Assembly: GCA_009778725.1 (NCBI GenBank)
Contig: WRFP01000004.1
Location: forward strand, 1 to 34,120
Direction: 5' to 3'
DNA from: Propionibacteriaceae bacterium
GTDB lineage: Bacteria > Actinomycetota > Actinomycetes > Propionibacteriales > Propionibacteriaceae
Length of the DNA: 34,120 bases
Position numbers and translations under genes: made by a program. The notes under the pieces were generated by a model. That model was not told the DNA's origin, ran no database searches, and worked only from the letters and a program-made list of their open reading frames with translations. This document shows, one piece after another, positions 10,583 through 20,090 of the stretch; the stretch's first letter is position 1, and each line of letters begins with the position of its first letter.

Positions 10583-11236
10583 GTGAGCCCTTCGAGAACC
10601 AAAACCAACCAGACGACCACCCAATTCGTGGAGTCCTTCATGCCCGACAGCACAGACGCCGCACAGGCGCGACGAGCTTCTCTCGATCTCGGTATTGAGC
10701 CCGTGACCCCAGCGGCCGGGCGGGTCCTGACGCTGTTGGCCAAGCTGATCGACGCTCAAGCAGTGGTTGAGATCGGGACCGGCGCGGGGGTGTCGGCCCT
10801 GGCCTTGTTCGCGGGCATGGCGCCGGACGGTGTTCTCACTTCTGTGGACCGCGAAGCCGAGCACCATGGGGTCGCCAAAGAAGCGCTGAAGTCGGCGGGG
10901 ATACGCCACACGCGGTACCGCCTGATCACGGGCGAGGCGCTGACGATCCTGCCCAAACTGAGGGCGGCGGCGTACGACATCGTCTTCGTCGACGGGGAAC
11001 TGTTGGAGTTTCCGGAGTATCTGGAAGAGGGGTTGCGGATGGTCAGGCCGGGAGGTCTGCTGATCATCAACCATGCACTTCTGGGCGGCAAGGTGGCCGA
11101 CGAGACCAATTTCGACGACGAGACCATGATCATGCGCGACACCCTGGAGGCAGCGCGCGCCATGGACGAGCTGACCACGGCCCTGGTCGACGTCGGCGAC
11201 GGCCTGATGATCTGTACCTCGAGACGGACCTACTGA
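10583..11236 (+). CDS. Class I SAM-dependent O-methyltransferase family protein
   Basis: QAVVEIGTGAGVSALALFAGMAPDGVLTSVDRE SAM-binding motif; AAAYDIVFVDGELLEFPEYLEEGLRMVRPGGLLIINHAL. Confidence 0.9.
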   Translation: MSPSRTKTNQTTTQFVESFMPDSTDAAQARRASLDLGIEPVTPAAGRVLTLLAKLIDAQAVVEIGTGAGVSALALFAGMAPDGVLTSVDREAEHHGVAKEALKSAGIRHTRYRLITGEALTILPKLRAAAYDIVFVDGELLEFPEYLEEGLRMVRPGGLLIINHALLGGKVADETNFDDETMIMRDTLEAARAMDELTTALVDVGDGLMICTSRRTY

Positions 11237-11239
11237 CGC

Positions 11240-11271
11240 CTGATCTGACCGCTCTGAATCTGTCAGATCAG
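11240..11271 (+). terminator. Candidate transcription terminator hairpin after the O-methyltransferase
   Basis: Perfect 10-bp inverted repeat CTGATCTGAC-N12-GTCAGATCAG (11240-11249 / 11262-11271) just after the stop codon; no U-tract. Confidence 0.55.
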
Positions 11272-11311
11272 TAAAAGACATGCCTTTTGCAAGGTAAAAC
11301 TGTCACTGTGT

Positions 11312-11340
11312 GTGACAAACTCAAATTACTGTTGTATGCT
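11312..11340 (+). promoter_or_regulatory. Candidate sigma70-type promoter of the acyltransferase-like gene
   Basis: GTGACA (11312-11317), 17-bp spacer, TATGCT (11335-11340); the -35 overlaps the dyad TGTCAC-TGTGT-GTGACA (11301-11317). Confidence 0.5.
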
Positions 11341-11456
11341 GATGTGATCACTAAAATCCGTGACTTGGGAGCCCATGCACGGTAAGGTGAAGGCGAGACT
11401 TTAGCCACGGGGAGGCTACTGGATCACACCATTACATCGTGTCTTTTGGGGAATAC

Positions 11457-12704
11457 ATGTTTGCTTTTGAAACACTCGATCTCGTCATGGGGAACGCTCC
11501 CGACGACATCCAAGCTGTCATTTACGCTCATCTGAGCTTCGACGATCGCATCGATGTCCCACGGCTCGTGGGTGCACTCGACCGGATCACGACGATCATT
11601 CCGGAAATCTTGTGCCGGGCGGACGTCCGCCGCCACAAATTCGTACGGCTGCCGCTGACGGCCTGGGACCTGGTGTCGGAGTTGACCGGCCCGCTCGACG
11701 TGGGTCCGCACTTCGACCCGAGGTACGAGCCTCAGGTGAAAATCTGGGTGGGCCATGAGGATGACCAGGACTCCATGATCGTCGTAGTCAGTCACATCCT
11801 CGCCGATGGCCGGGGTTTCATGCAGTTGCTCGAGTTGCTGGCACGCACGTACAGCGGTGAGGCTGTCCCACGACGCAACATCCGGCAACTGAAACCGGTG
11901 ATCAGCGGATACCCGGTCGGTCCGCAGACTCCGGACGAACGCGAGGGGCGCAAGCTTCCCGTCAAGTATTTGCCCATCGATGGGGAGGGAAAGGATCGAT
12001 TCCTGCCGGTCGTCAGGATCCCGGCCGACCGGTTGGCGCGCCTGCGTGAGCAGTCGCATAAGTTACAGGTGACACTCAACGACATCTTCCTGGCTGCCCA
12101 CGCCCGTGTCGCCTGCCGTCTGCTCGACGTGCCTGCCATCCTCTTGTTCTGCCCGACTGATCTTCGTCCCAAGGCTGGCCTCACCGAACTCAGCGTCGCC
12201 AACATGACTGGAAAGTACCTGGTTGCCATCACCGTGGACCCCGATGAACCTTTCTCCGACACTGTGAACCGCGTCCATGATGAGATGGCCCGGCAAACCG
12301 CCGGCAACCGGGCGTACACCAATCTGGTGCCGCTGGACCGGGTCCGCAAGTTCCTGCCCCGCCGTGTGGTCGACGACTTGATCCGGCGAACCTACGTCGT
12401 CACCGAACCCGGTTACTCGAACATGGGCAAGCTGGAGCAAAACAGGCTTGTCTTCGACCGCCGCCAGCCAGTCTCTTTCTTCATGACGATCGGGTACCTG
12501 CCACTGAACGCCTTCCACCTCTCGGTGACCGGCTTCGCGTCCCAGTTGACCCTCGCCTGCCCGGTGATCGGTAACCAGGACCGTGCCGATGCCGTCCAGG
12601 GTGTCCTCGACTCCATCGTTGAGGAGTGTGAATCCTGGTTGTGCGAATCCGTCAGCATGAGGAGGAGTCAACCTGCTGACTCATTCAAGCCGATGAGGTT
12701 TTGA
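11457..12704 (+). CDS. Stand-alone condensation-domain-like / HxxxD acyltransferase family protein
   Basis: HxxxDG motif (VVVSHILADGRGFMQLLELLA), later SNMG motif and C-terminal lobe; start chosen at ATG 11457 (GGGGAATAC upstream), ORF opens at GTG 11439. Confidence 0.7.
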   Translation: MFAFETLDLVMGNAPDDIQAVIYAHLSFDDRIDVPRLVGALDRITTIIPEILCRADVRRHKFVRLPLTAWDLVSELTGPLDVGPHFDPRYEPQVKIWVGHEDDQDSMIVVVSHILADGRGFMQLLELLARTYSGEAVPRRNIRQLKPVISGYPVGPQTPDEREGRKLPVKYLPIDGEGKDRFLPVVRIPADRLARLREQSHKLQVTLNDIFLAAHARVACRLLDVPAILLFCPTDLRPKAGLTELSVANMTGKYLVAITVDPDEPFSDTVNRVHDEMARQTAGNRAYTNLVPLDRVRKFLPRRVVDDLIRRTYVVTEPGYSNMGKLEQNRLVFDRRQPVSFFMTIGYLPLNAFHLSVTGFASQLTLACPVIGNQDRADAVQGVLDSIVEECESWLCESVSMRRSQPADSFKPMRF

Positions 12705-12736
12705 GCCAACCGACGCATGGAGCCAACCGACGCATC
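12703..12736. repeat. Two-copy 17-bp tandem repeat after the acyltransferase stop
   Basis: GAGCCAACCGACGCATG / GAGCCAACCGACGCATC, followed by a degenerate third unit AAGCCTGCCAGCGTATG. Confidence 0.85.
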
Positions 12737-12788
12737 AAGCCTGCCAGCGTATGAAGCCAACTGCACAATTACTGTTTTCTGTGCCTCC

Positions 12789-15700
12789 TCACCGTAGCTG
12801 TGGTCGGCGCCGGAAACCCTGGGGGGTCATGGTAAAGCCAGTCTGGTCGAGCACGGACATCCACTGCCGGGCTTCCAGGGCTCGCTGGGAATTGATCCGG
12901 GTCACGGTGATCGTGCCCAGTCTGCCCCGGTCCACCCAATCACCAACCAGACGCAATGCTGGTTCAACTCTGGTCAGGTCAGACTCAAAACTGACAATAG
13001 TATGCGCTCCTTTTTCCAGATAGATGACTGGCCAGCCATTGTCCAGGACGACGATGGCTCCAGCCCGGCGGGCAGGCCGGTGGCCCTGCGATGGTGGCCA
13101 GGCCAGACTGGCTCCCCACGGGTTGGCCGGATCGCAGGCTGCCAGAAGACACCATCGCGAACTGGCGTCCTCGCGCAGACGGTCGACTGCTCCCGGCACA
13201 GCGAACTGGGCCGCTCCCAACTGGTCGACGAAATACCCTCTCCTGACCGTGCCCTGACCTTCCATAGCCGCCAGGATCCGATAAATGTCATAGAAAACTG
13301 GCGTCATGGCTTCGGACAGAATGGAGCCTTTCGTCAGGATTCCGTACCTGGACAGTTCCAGGCCGACCGCGTCGACCAGTGCGCGCGTACTGGATCTGGA
13401 CTCGGCCTCGTGCCCGACGGCGAACCACCGGCCAACCAGTGCAGTCTGCCGGGGAACCACCGGTCGCATCACCCGTCTGACACGCGGGGAAGCAGAGCGG
13501 CGAAGTACTCCTGCTCCTTGTGACGCCACCCGCACTGCGGCCAAGCTGTCGCTCGACACCAGGCCACCCCAGACGAGTTCCCAGATAGCTGTCTCAACCT
13601 GGCGGGGAGTCAGGTCGTCCTGGCACACAGTCTTGTCAGACACGCCACCGGAAAAGTCCTGGTGACTAGGAGCGGTCCGGCACAGGTCCTCCAGGCTCCA
13701 GGCTCCCCCGTCCGCGAGTCGCCGATAGATGCGGCGGGCGGCTGCCGTGAGATCCTCCACGTCAGTCGCCGCAACCAGAGGCGGGACATCCTCCGGCCAT
13801 AAACACACCCAGCCGTCCGACTCCCCGATTGTTCCGTGTCCTGACCATGTGACCTCTCCGGTTGCCATGACCTGGTCCAGCATGGACGGCTGATAATCGG
13901 ATACCCGCGATGGCAGAACCACCGATTCCAGCATGGACGCTGGGATGGGGTAACCCGCCAGCAGTTCGACGGCCTGGAGCAGGGCCTGCCTGCCGTGGCC
14001 CGGTTGGTCCACCTCCTGCCATCGAATGAGGAAAGAGGCGTACTTCTCCTGCTCCACCGGTTGGACCCTGGCCCTCAAATCCACCATGGTCCGGCGTCTG
14101 AGAAGCGCCAGCACCTCGGTGTTCATGTACTGCATTCGACTGGTGCTGGCACGATCTGTGCCGGTGAGACCCAGGTCGGCAAGACCAGTGTGGGTACGTT
14201 CACCATCGGTGACGCGGGCGTCAGTGAGGTCGGTACCAGTGAGGCTGGTGGTGGTGAGGCCACCGGTTGCGATGAAGTGTCCTGCGACCACGCTGCCAGC
14301 GTCGGCCATGCCAGACAGGACCTCATGAACCTGGCCGAGATCCAACCCGAATCGGTCGGCGATATCGACGGGCACAGTGATGCCGTGGTGGCGCACCCAC
14401 CGGGAGACCAGCCGAGTCACGGCTTGAGGGCCTGGAAGGCTGGAGAGCCAGGGTTCGTCCTCGGTGACAGCGAGCATCTCCTGCCCACCAATCCGCACAG
14501 TCACCAACCTGCCTGAGTTCTTCAGGGTGGCCAGCCATGTTGCAGGGTTTTCGGACGACCGGGCTCGGCACTCGTCCTCGGTGAGGGGCCCGATCTGGCG
14601 CACGATATCCCACAAGGCCTCGATGCTGCGGGCGCGCCGGGAGGCCTTCAGTCTTTGGGCCTCCTGTTCGAAATCGGCGACCACCTGCTCGTCCACGGCG
14701 AGGTTGGTCTTGACACCGGTCAAACTGGCCAGCAGTTCGGGATCGACCATGCTGGCCACGGCCCTCTCCGCCAAAGGCTGGTCGTCGTTGTAGAGGAACT
14801 GCCCGGTATAGCCGAAGAGCATCGAAGAGGCGAAAGGTGATGGGGTCTTGGTCTCCACTTCCACGATCCTGACTCGCCGTGCAGCGATGTCGCGCATCAG
14901 TTGGCGCAAAGAGTCCAGGTCGAAGACATCGTACAAACACTCTCGTAAGGCTTCGGCCATGATGGGGAACTCGGGGTACTCAGCGGCCACGCCCAAGAGC
15001 TGGGCTGACCTCAGCCTCTGCTGCCACAAGGCAGAACGCTGTCCTGGTTGGCGCTTCGGCAAGAGCAGGGCACGAGCCGAGCACTGGCGGAAGTGCGCGG
15101 CGAACAAAGCCGAGTGCTGTGTCTCCAGGCTGACGACCTCCTCAATCTCAACCGGATCGAACCCGAGCAGATGACCGATACGGGGATCGGCGACCTCACC
15201 GGGCCGGATGGTGATCCCGTCGTCAGTGACGGTCATCGCCAACGGCGTTGCCGACTCGTTGCCGGCAGTGTGGCGCCAGCGGTGCTGGATGGCCAGTGCC
15301 CAGGGCTGGAGGACTGCCTTGCCCAGTTGACAGTGGACACACACCCGCCAGGCGCCCATCTCATCCTTACCCTGCTCGACGACGATCGTGGTGTGATCAG
15401 GCAGGACGCCGGTCGCTGCCCGCTGATCCTGGACGTACGCTTCCAGGTTGCTGCGGGCCCAGTCATCGAGACTGACCCCCCTGCCCGCGTCTGATTGCCC
15501 GAGACCGGCGACGAGGTGTTGGATCTGACGCCCGACCTCAACCGAACGAGACATCTCGTCACCGTGCCAGAAAGGCATCTTGCCCGTCAGGCCCGGGGCC
15601 GGGGAGACGACAACCTGGTTGGCGGTGATCTCCTCAATCCTCCATGCGCTCGTCCCCAGCGTGAACACCTCCCCCACCCGGGATTCAAAGACCATCTCCT

Positions 15701-17384
15701 CGTCCAACTCCCCCACCCGCCGACTGGCGGCATGCTTGCCGGAGCCTGACGCCTCGCCACCAGCCATGAACACCTGGTACAACCCGCGATCGGGGATCGT
15801 ACCCCCCGACGTCGTCACCAAGCGCCGCGCTCCGGGTCGGGCAACCAGAGTTCCGGCCATCGGGTCTGAAATCAGACGTGGGCGCAAGCCGGAGAACTCG
15901 TCAGCGGGATACTTGCCGGTGAGCATGTCCACCACCGCGTCGAAGGCCTTCTGGGGAAGATCGATGAAACAATCTGCCCGCCGGACTTCAGACAGGACCG
16001 TCTTCGGCGTCAGCGGGGTGTCCAGGCACATCGACACGATCTGCTGAGCCAGCACATCCAACGGGTTGACGATGCGGGGCACCGGCTCGATCTGACCGGC
16101 GGACATTCGCTGCGTGACCACGGCGGTGGCCAGCAAATCACTGCGCGACAAGGGGAAAAGTACTCCGTGTGACACCGCCGAAACCCGATGCCCACCGCGT
16201 CCGATCCGCTGGAGGCCACTGGCCACACTGGGGGGAGTCCCGACTTGGATGACCAAATCGACCGCACCCATGTCGATGCCCAGTTCCAACGAATTGGTGG
16301 CCACCACGCACGGCAAGTGTCCCTGTTTGAGATCGTCCTCAATCTCGGCCCGCAGGGTCTTCGAGATCGACCCATGGTGAGTCCGGGCGATCACACCAAG
16401 CGGATCCAGCGGAGCCTGCTCGCGATACAGACTGTTCAGATGACTGGTCAGCCGTTCGGCCACCGCCCGCGAATTGCAGAAGCAGATCGTACTGCGATGG
16501 GACATCACCAGGTCGAACACCTGTTGTTCGATGTGTGGCCACAGAGAGGGCCGCTGGGCAGCAGGTTCACCAGGCTTGCCATCCGGAGCCGGACTGGTCA
16601 CCGCGGCCAGGTTCGTCATGTCTTCCACGGGTACGACCACATCCAACTGCCAATTCTTGGCCATCGGTGGGGCCACGACCGTCACCGGGCGATCCCGGCC
16701 CACCAGGAACCGGGCCACCTGATCGACTGGCCGGACTGTGGCCGACAAGCCGATCCGCTGGATTCCCCCACGGGTGCTCAGGGCATCCAGGCGCTCAAGG
16801 CTGACCGCGAGGTGGGCACCCCTCTTGTTCCCGGCCAAATAGTGGATTTCGTCGACGATGACAGTCTCGATCCCGCTCAGGATCGCCGACGCTGACGACG
16901 ACAGCATCAAGAACAAAGACTCCGGAGTGGTGATCAGGATCTCAGGCGGGTGCGTGACCAGCCGACGCCTGTCAGATGACGGTGTGTCCCCGCTGCGAAT
17001 TGCCACCCGCACGTTCCTGGTGGCAATCCCCTCTTCGAGCGCCGCCGCCGCGATCCCGGCCAGGGGAATCCTCAGATTGCGCTCGACATCGACACCCAGG
17101 GCCTTCAGCGCGGAGACGTACAGAATACGAACACCTGGACTGGTCTGCGGCGATGTCATCAGGTAATCGATGCTGTGCAAAAAGGCGGCCAGAGTCTTCC
17201 CGGATCCGGTCGGCGAAACGACCAGCACATTCTCCCGTCGGCCGATCTTTTCCCACGCCTCAGCCTGGACCGGCGTGGGTGCGTCGAAGGCCGAACGGAA
17301 CCAGGTCCGAGTCGGTGCGGCGAATCGGGCCAGGGGGTCGGGTGGGGCCGTCACTGTCTTGGTCGTCATAGTCTCATTCTGCAT
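12789..17384 (-). CDS. lhr: Large ATP-dependent helicase, Lhr family
   Basis: 1531 aa; PTPVQAEAW, VSPTGSGKTLAAFLH (Walker A), VDEIHYLAGNKRG (DEIH), GLSATV, TNSLELGIDMG, LQRIGRGGHR; very long C-terminal region typical of Lhr. Confidence 0.94.
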   Translation of the reverse strand: MQNETMTTKTVTAPPDPLARFAAPTRTWFRSAFDAPTPVQAEAWEKIGRRENVLVVSPTGSGKTLAAFLHSIDYLMTSPQTSPGVRILYVSALKALGVDVERNLRIPLAGIAAAALEEGIATRNVRVAIRSGDTPSSDRRRLVTHPPEILITTPESLFLMLSSSASAILSGIETVIVDEIHYLAGNKRGAHLAVSLERLDALSTRGGIQRIGLSATVRPVDQVARFLVGRDRPVTVVAPPMAKNWQLDVVVPVEDMTNLAAVTSPAPDGKPGEPAAQRPSLWPHIEQQVFDLVMSHRSTICFCNSRAVAERLTSHLNSLYREQAPLDPLGVIARTHHGSISKTLRAEIEDDLKQGHLPCVVATNSLELGIDMGAVDLVIQVGTPPSVASGLQRIGRGGHRVSAVSHGVLFPLSRSDLLATAVVTQRMSAGQIEPVPRIVNPLDVLAQQIVSMCLDTPLTPKTVLSEVRRADCFIDLPQKAFDAVVDMLTGKYPADEFSGLRPRLISDPMAGTLVARPGARRLVTTSGGTIPDRGLYQVFMAGGEASGSGKHAASRRVGELDEEMVFESRVGEVFTLGTSAWRIEEITANQVVVSPAPGLTGKMPFWHGDEMSRSVEVGRQIQHLVAGLGQSDAGRGVSLDDWARSNLEAYVQDQRAATGVLPDHTTIVVEQGKDEMGAWRVCVHCQLGKAVLQPWALAIQHRWRHTAGNESATPLAMTVTDDGITIRPGEVADPRIGHLLGFDPVEIEEVVSLETQHSALFAAHFRQCSARALLLPKRQPGQRSALWQQRLRSAQLLGVAAEYPEFPIMAEALRECLYDVFDLDSLRQLMRDIAARRVRIVEVETKTPSPFASSMLFGYTGQFLYNDDQPLAERAVASMVDPELLASLTGVKTNLAVDEQVVADFEQEAQRLKASRRARSIEALWDIVRQIGPLTEDECRARSSENPATWLATLKNSGRLVTVRIGGQEMLAVTEDEPWLSSLPGPQAVTRLVSRWVRHHGITVPVDIADRFGLDLGQVHEVLSGMADAGSVVAGHFIATGGLTTTSLTGTDLTDARVTDGERTHTGLADLGLTGTDRASTSRMQYMNTEVLALLRRRTMVDLRARVQPVEQEKYASFLIRWQEVDQPGHGRQALLQAVELLAGYPIPASMLESVVLPSRVSDYQPSMLDQVMATGEVTWSGHGTIGESDGWVCLWPEDVPPLVAATDVEDLTAAARRIYRRLADGGAWSLEDLCRTAPSHQDFSGGVSDKTVCQDDLTPRQVETAIWELVWGGLVSSDSLAAVRVASQGAGVLRRSASPRVRRVMRPVVPRQTALVGRWFAVGHEAESRSSTRALVDAVGLELSRYGILTKGSILSEAMTPVFYDIYRILAAMEGQGTVRRGYFVDQLGAAQFAVPGAVDRLREDASSRWCLLAACDPANPWGASLAWPPSQGHRPARRAGAIVVLDNGWPVIYLEKGAHTIVSFESDLTRVEPALRLVGDWVDRGRLGTITVTRINSQRALEARQWMSVLDQTGFTMTPQGFRRRPQLR

Positions 17385-17449
17385 CCAGGCTCCGACATTT
17401 TTCTCCCGGCGTCCAGACGCGCCCTGGCAGGATCGGCTAGAGTCGGCTC

Positions 17450-19342
17450 ATGCCCGACCTGCCACATGGCCAATGGCTCTCCCCCGTCAGTGCTGCCGAT
17501 CTCGCCCGTGGGAGGGTGCGCCTGTCTGAAGGATTCCTGGATGACAAGGATATTTATTGGCTGCAATCCGATCCCGCAGACAAGGGACGGACCACCGTGA
17601 TCAGGCGCGGCCCCGACGCAACGAGCAGCGACATCACACCGGAGTGGGACGTGCGCACCAGCATCCACGAGTACGGAGGGACTGCCGCAGGCGTGCGCAA
17701 CGGCTGGCTCTGTTTCTTCGACCGGACCACCAAACAGGTCTGGGCCGGACAGCCTCATTCAGGATTCGGGTTCAACCCGATCACGCCTGCCGGACCCTTG
17801 CTCTTCGGGGGGTTCGTCTTCCTCAACGACCACGAGGTTGTCTGTGTGCGCGAATCCCACGATCCCGGTCTGGCCGAACCCCGCGACGCTCTGGTCATCC
17901 TCGACCTGACAACCGGAAATCCGGGCGCCGGACGCGTCATCGCCGAAGGTGCCGATTTCTACTTCGGCCCGGCCGTGTCGAACACCGGCCGCATCGCCTG
18001 GATGGAGTACGACCATCCGTCGATGCCCTGGGGCACCACCCGCATCGTGGTCCTCGAGCCCGACGGGTCTTTCCAGATTGTGGCAAACGCTCCCGGCGTG
18101 TCAGCCGTCTATCCCCAGTGGGCTCCAGATGGTTCGCTGGTCTTCCTCAGCGACGAGTCCGGCTACTGGAATTTCTACAGGTGGAACCAGGGGCACACCA
18201 TCCGGATGAACAACCACCCGTACGATTTCTGTCTGCCCGCCTGGGTGCTCTCGCAGCCACCGTACGCCCTGTTGTCCAGCGATGGGGAACTGAGCATCGG
18301 CTGCTCCTGGTGGCAAGATGGGCTGTCGCACCTCGGGCGTGTCAACCCCGATGGCACCTTATCTGAGACAGCGGTGTACGGCTCGTCCACCGTCGCCCCG
18401 GCGACCAACGGGTCTAGGAGTGTGGTCTCGCTCGTGACCGCCACTGATGCCCTTCGTCTGGCCGTTCTGGACTGGTCCACGGGCGACCTCACCGACCTGG
18501 CGGCAGAATCCAACTTCGTCATGCCCGCCGACATGGTTTCGGTTCCCGAGTTGATCAGATGGCAATCAGACACCGGGGACGAGGTCGCCGGATGGTACTA
18601 CCCGCCCCGGAACGCCGGTAGGGAAGACCATGGCCCAGCACCAGTCATCATCGTCGCCCACGGCGGACCAACCACCTACTCCCCCGCAGCGTACTCCCTT
18701 GTCAACAGCTTTTTCACCACACGGGGAATCGGGATCGCAGACGTCAACTATTCCGGTTCGGCTGCTCTGGGCCGTTCCTACAGGGAACGCCTCAATGGAA
18801 ACTGGGGAATCCTCGACGTCCGCGATTGCGCCGATGCGGCCACCTACCTGGTCCGCTCCGGACGGGCCGACCCAGCCCGGCTCGCCATCATGGGCAGTTC
18901 CGCGGGAGGCTTCACCGCGCTGGGAGCGCTGAGTTCGACCACCGTCTTCTCGGCGGGGATTTCGCTGTACGGTGTCGCCGATCTTGAGGCCCTGGCCCGC
19001 GACACGACCAAGTTCGAATCCCACTACACCGACACCCTGGTCGCACCCTACCCCGAAGGCCGGGATGTCTACGTCGACCGCTCCCCGATCACCCACGTCC
19101 ACCAGATCTCTTGCCCCTTGCTGATCCTCCAGGGTACGCTCGACCCCGTCGTACCCCCAGACCAGGCGACCATGATGTATGAAGCAGTACGGGCCCGAGG
19201 TCTCGACGCCGAACTGCACCTCTACGACGGCGAGGGCCACGGTTTCCGGTCCGCACCCACCATCGAAGACGCCTACACCAGAATCTTGGCTTTTCTGGGG
19301 CGGGTCTGGGGATTCAGCCCCGATCCCCGGGCAGGCTGCTGA
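17450..19342 (+). CDS. S9 family prolyl oligopeptidase-type peptidase
   Basis: Beta-propeller-like N-terminal half and alpha/beta hydrolase domain with GSSAGGFTAL nucleophile motif, QGTLDPVVPPDQ and YDGEGHGF. Confidence 0.92.
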   Translation: MPDLPHGQWLSPVSAADLARGRVRLSEGFLDDKDIYWLQSDPADKGRTTVIRRGPDATSSDITPEWDVRTSIHEYGGTAAGVRNGWLCFFDRTTKQVWAGQPHSGFGFNPITPAGPLLFGGFVFLNDHEVVCVRESHDPGLAEPRDALVILDLTTGNPGAGRVIAEGADFYFGPAVSNTGRIAWMEYDHPSMPWGTTRIVVLEPDGSFQIVANAPGVSAVYPQWAPDGSLVFLSDESGYWNFYRWNQGHTIRMNNHPYDFCLPAWVLSQPPYALLSSDGELSIGCSWWQDGLSHLGRVNPDGTLSETAVYGSSTVAPATNGSRSVVSLVTATDALRLAVLDWSTGDLTDLAAESNFVMPADMVSVPELIRWQSDTGDEVAGWYYPPRNAGREDHGPAPVIIVAHGGPTTYSPAAYSLVNSFFTTRGIGIADVNYSGSAALGRSYRERLNGNWGILDVRDCADAATYLVRSGRADPARLAIMGSSAGGFTALGALSSTTVFSAGISLYGVADLEALARDTTKFESHYTDTLVAPYPEGRDVYVDRSPITHVHQISCPLLILQGTLDPVVPPDQATMMYEAVRARGLDAELHLYDGEGHGFRSAPTIEDAYTRILAFLGRVWGFSPDPRAGC

Positions 19343-19382
19343 AACACGTCGCAGTGCACAGGAGGCTCACCACCCAGCGACC

Positions 19383-20090
19383 TTACCCGCTCCTAGGAGC
19401 CCGCTGGGAAAAGATCGCCGTACCGATGCGCACGCAGGTCGACCCATGGGCGATGGCGGCCCGGTAATCACCGCTCATGCCCATCGACAATTCATCCCAC
19501 CCCTGACCATCGCGGTCTTTCAACTGCCGTTGGAGATCGGCCATCATGGCGAACCCGGCGTCAGCCCGTACCGGATCGGGGTCGGCAACCGTCATCAACC
19601 CACGCGGATCCAGATGCCCGAACGCCGCCAGTTCCCGCGTGAACTCCATCACCTCGCCAGGCGCAATCCCATTCTTGGTCGGCTCGCCGGATGTGTTGAC
19701 TTCGACCAGTACGGGCAGTCGTTGGTCCAGGCGAGTGGCTTCCAACTCATGCTCCAAAACCCGGGCCAACTCGAGGGAGTCCAGCGACTGGAGTTCACTC
19801 ATCACCGTGCAGGCCAGTGCGGCTTTGTTGCGTTGCAGATGCCCGATCAGCGTCCACGAGACGCCGCTGCCCAGCCGACTCGCCTTGACGGCCATCTCTT
19901 GAACGCGGTTCTCCCCGAAACGGGTGCACCCGATCGCCACAAGTTCTTCGATCATCTCCTCGGGATGGGTTTTCGAGACGGGCAGTAGCCGTACACTTGA
20001 CGGATCCCGCCCGGCTTTCTGACAGGCTTCGGCGACAGACTCAGACACGGCTGCGTACCTGGTGCTGACCGAAACCCCGCCCTCAATCAT
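19383..20090 (-). CDS. YggS/PLPBP family pyridoxal-phosphate homeostasis protein
   Basis: VRLLPVSKTHPEEMIEEL (PLP lysine), FGENRVQEM, WTLIGHLQRNKA, LVEVNTSGEPTKNG, LSMGMSGDYRAAIAHGSTCVRIGTAIF. ATG at 20090 overlaps the upstream VWA stop; alternative start 20096. Confidence 0.95.
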   Translation of the reverse strand: MIEGGVSVSTRYAAVSESVAEACQKAGRDPSSVRLLPVSKTHPEEMIEELVAIGCTRFGENRVQEMAVKASRLGSGVSWTLIGHLQRNKAALACTVMSELQSLDSLELARVLEHELEATRLDQRLPVLVEVNTSGEPTKNGIAPGEVMEFTRELAAFGHLDPRGLMTVADPDPVRADAGFAMMADLQRQLKDRDGQGWDELSMGMSGDYRAAIAHGSTCVRIGTAIFSQRAPRSG

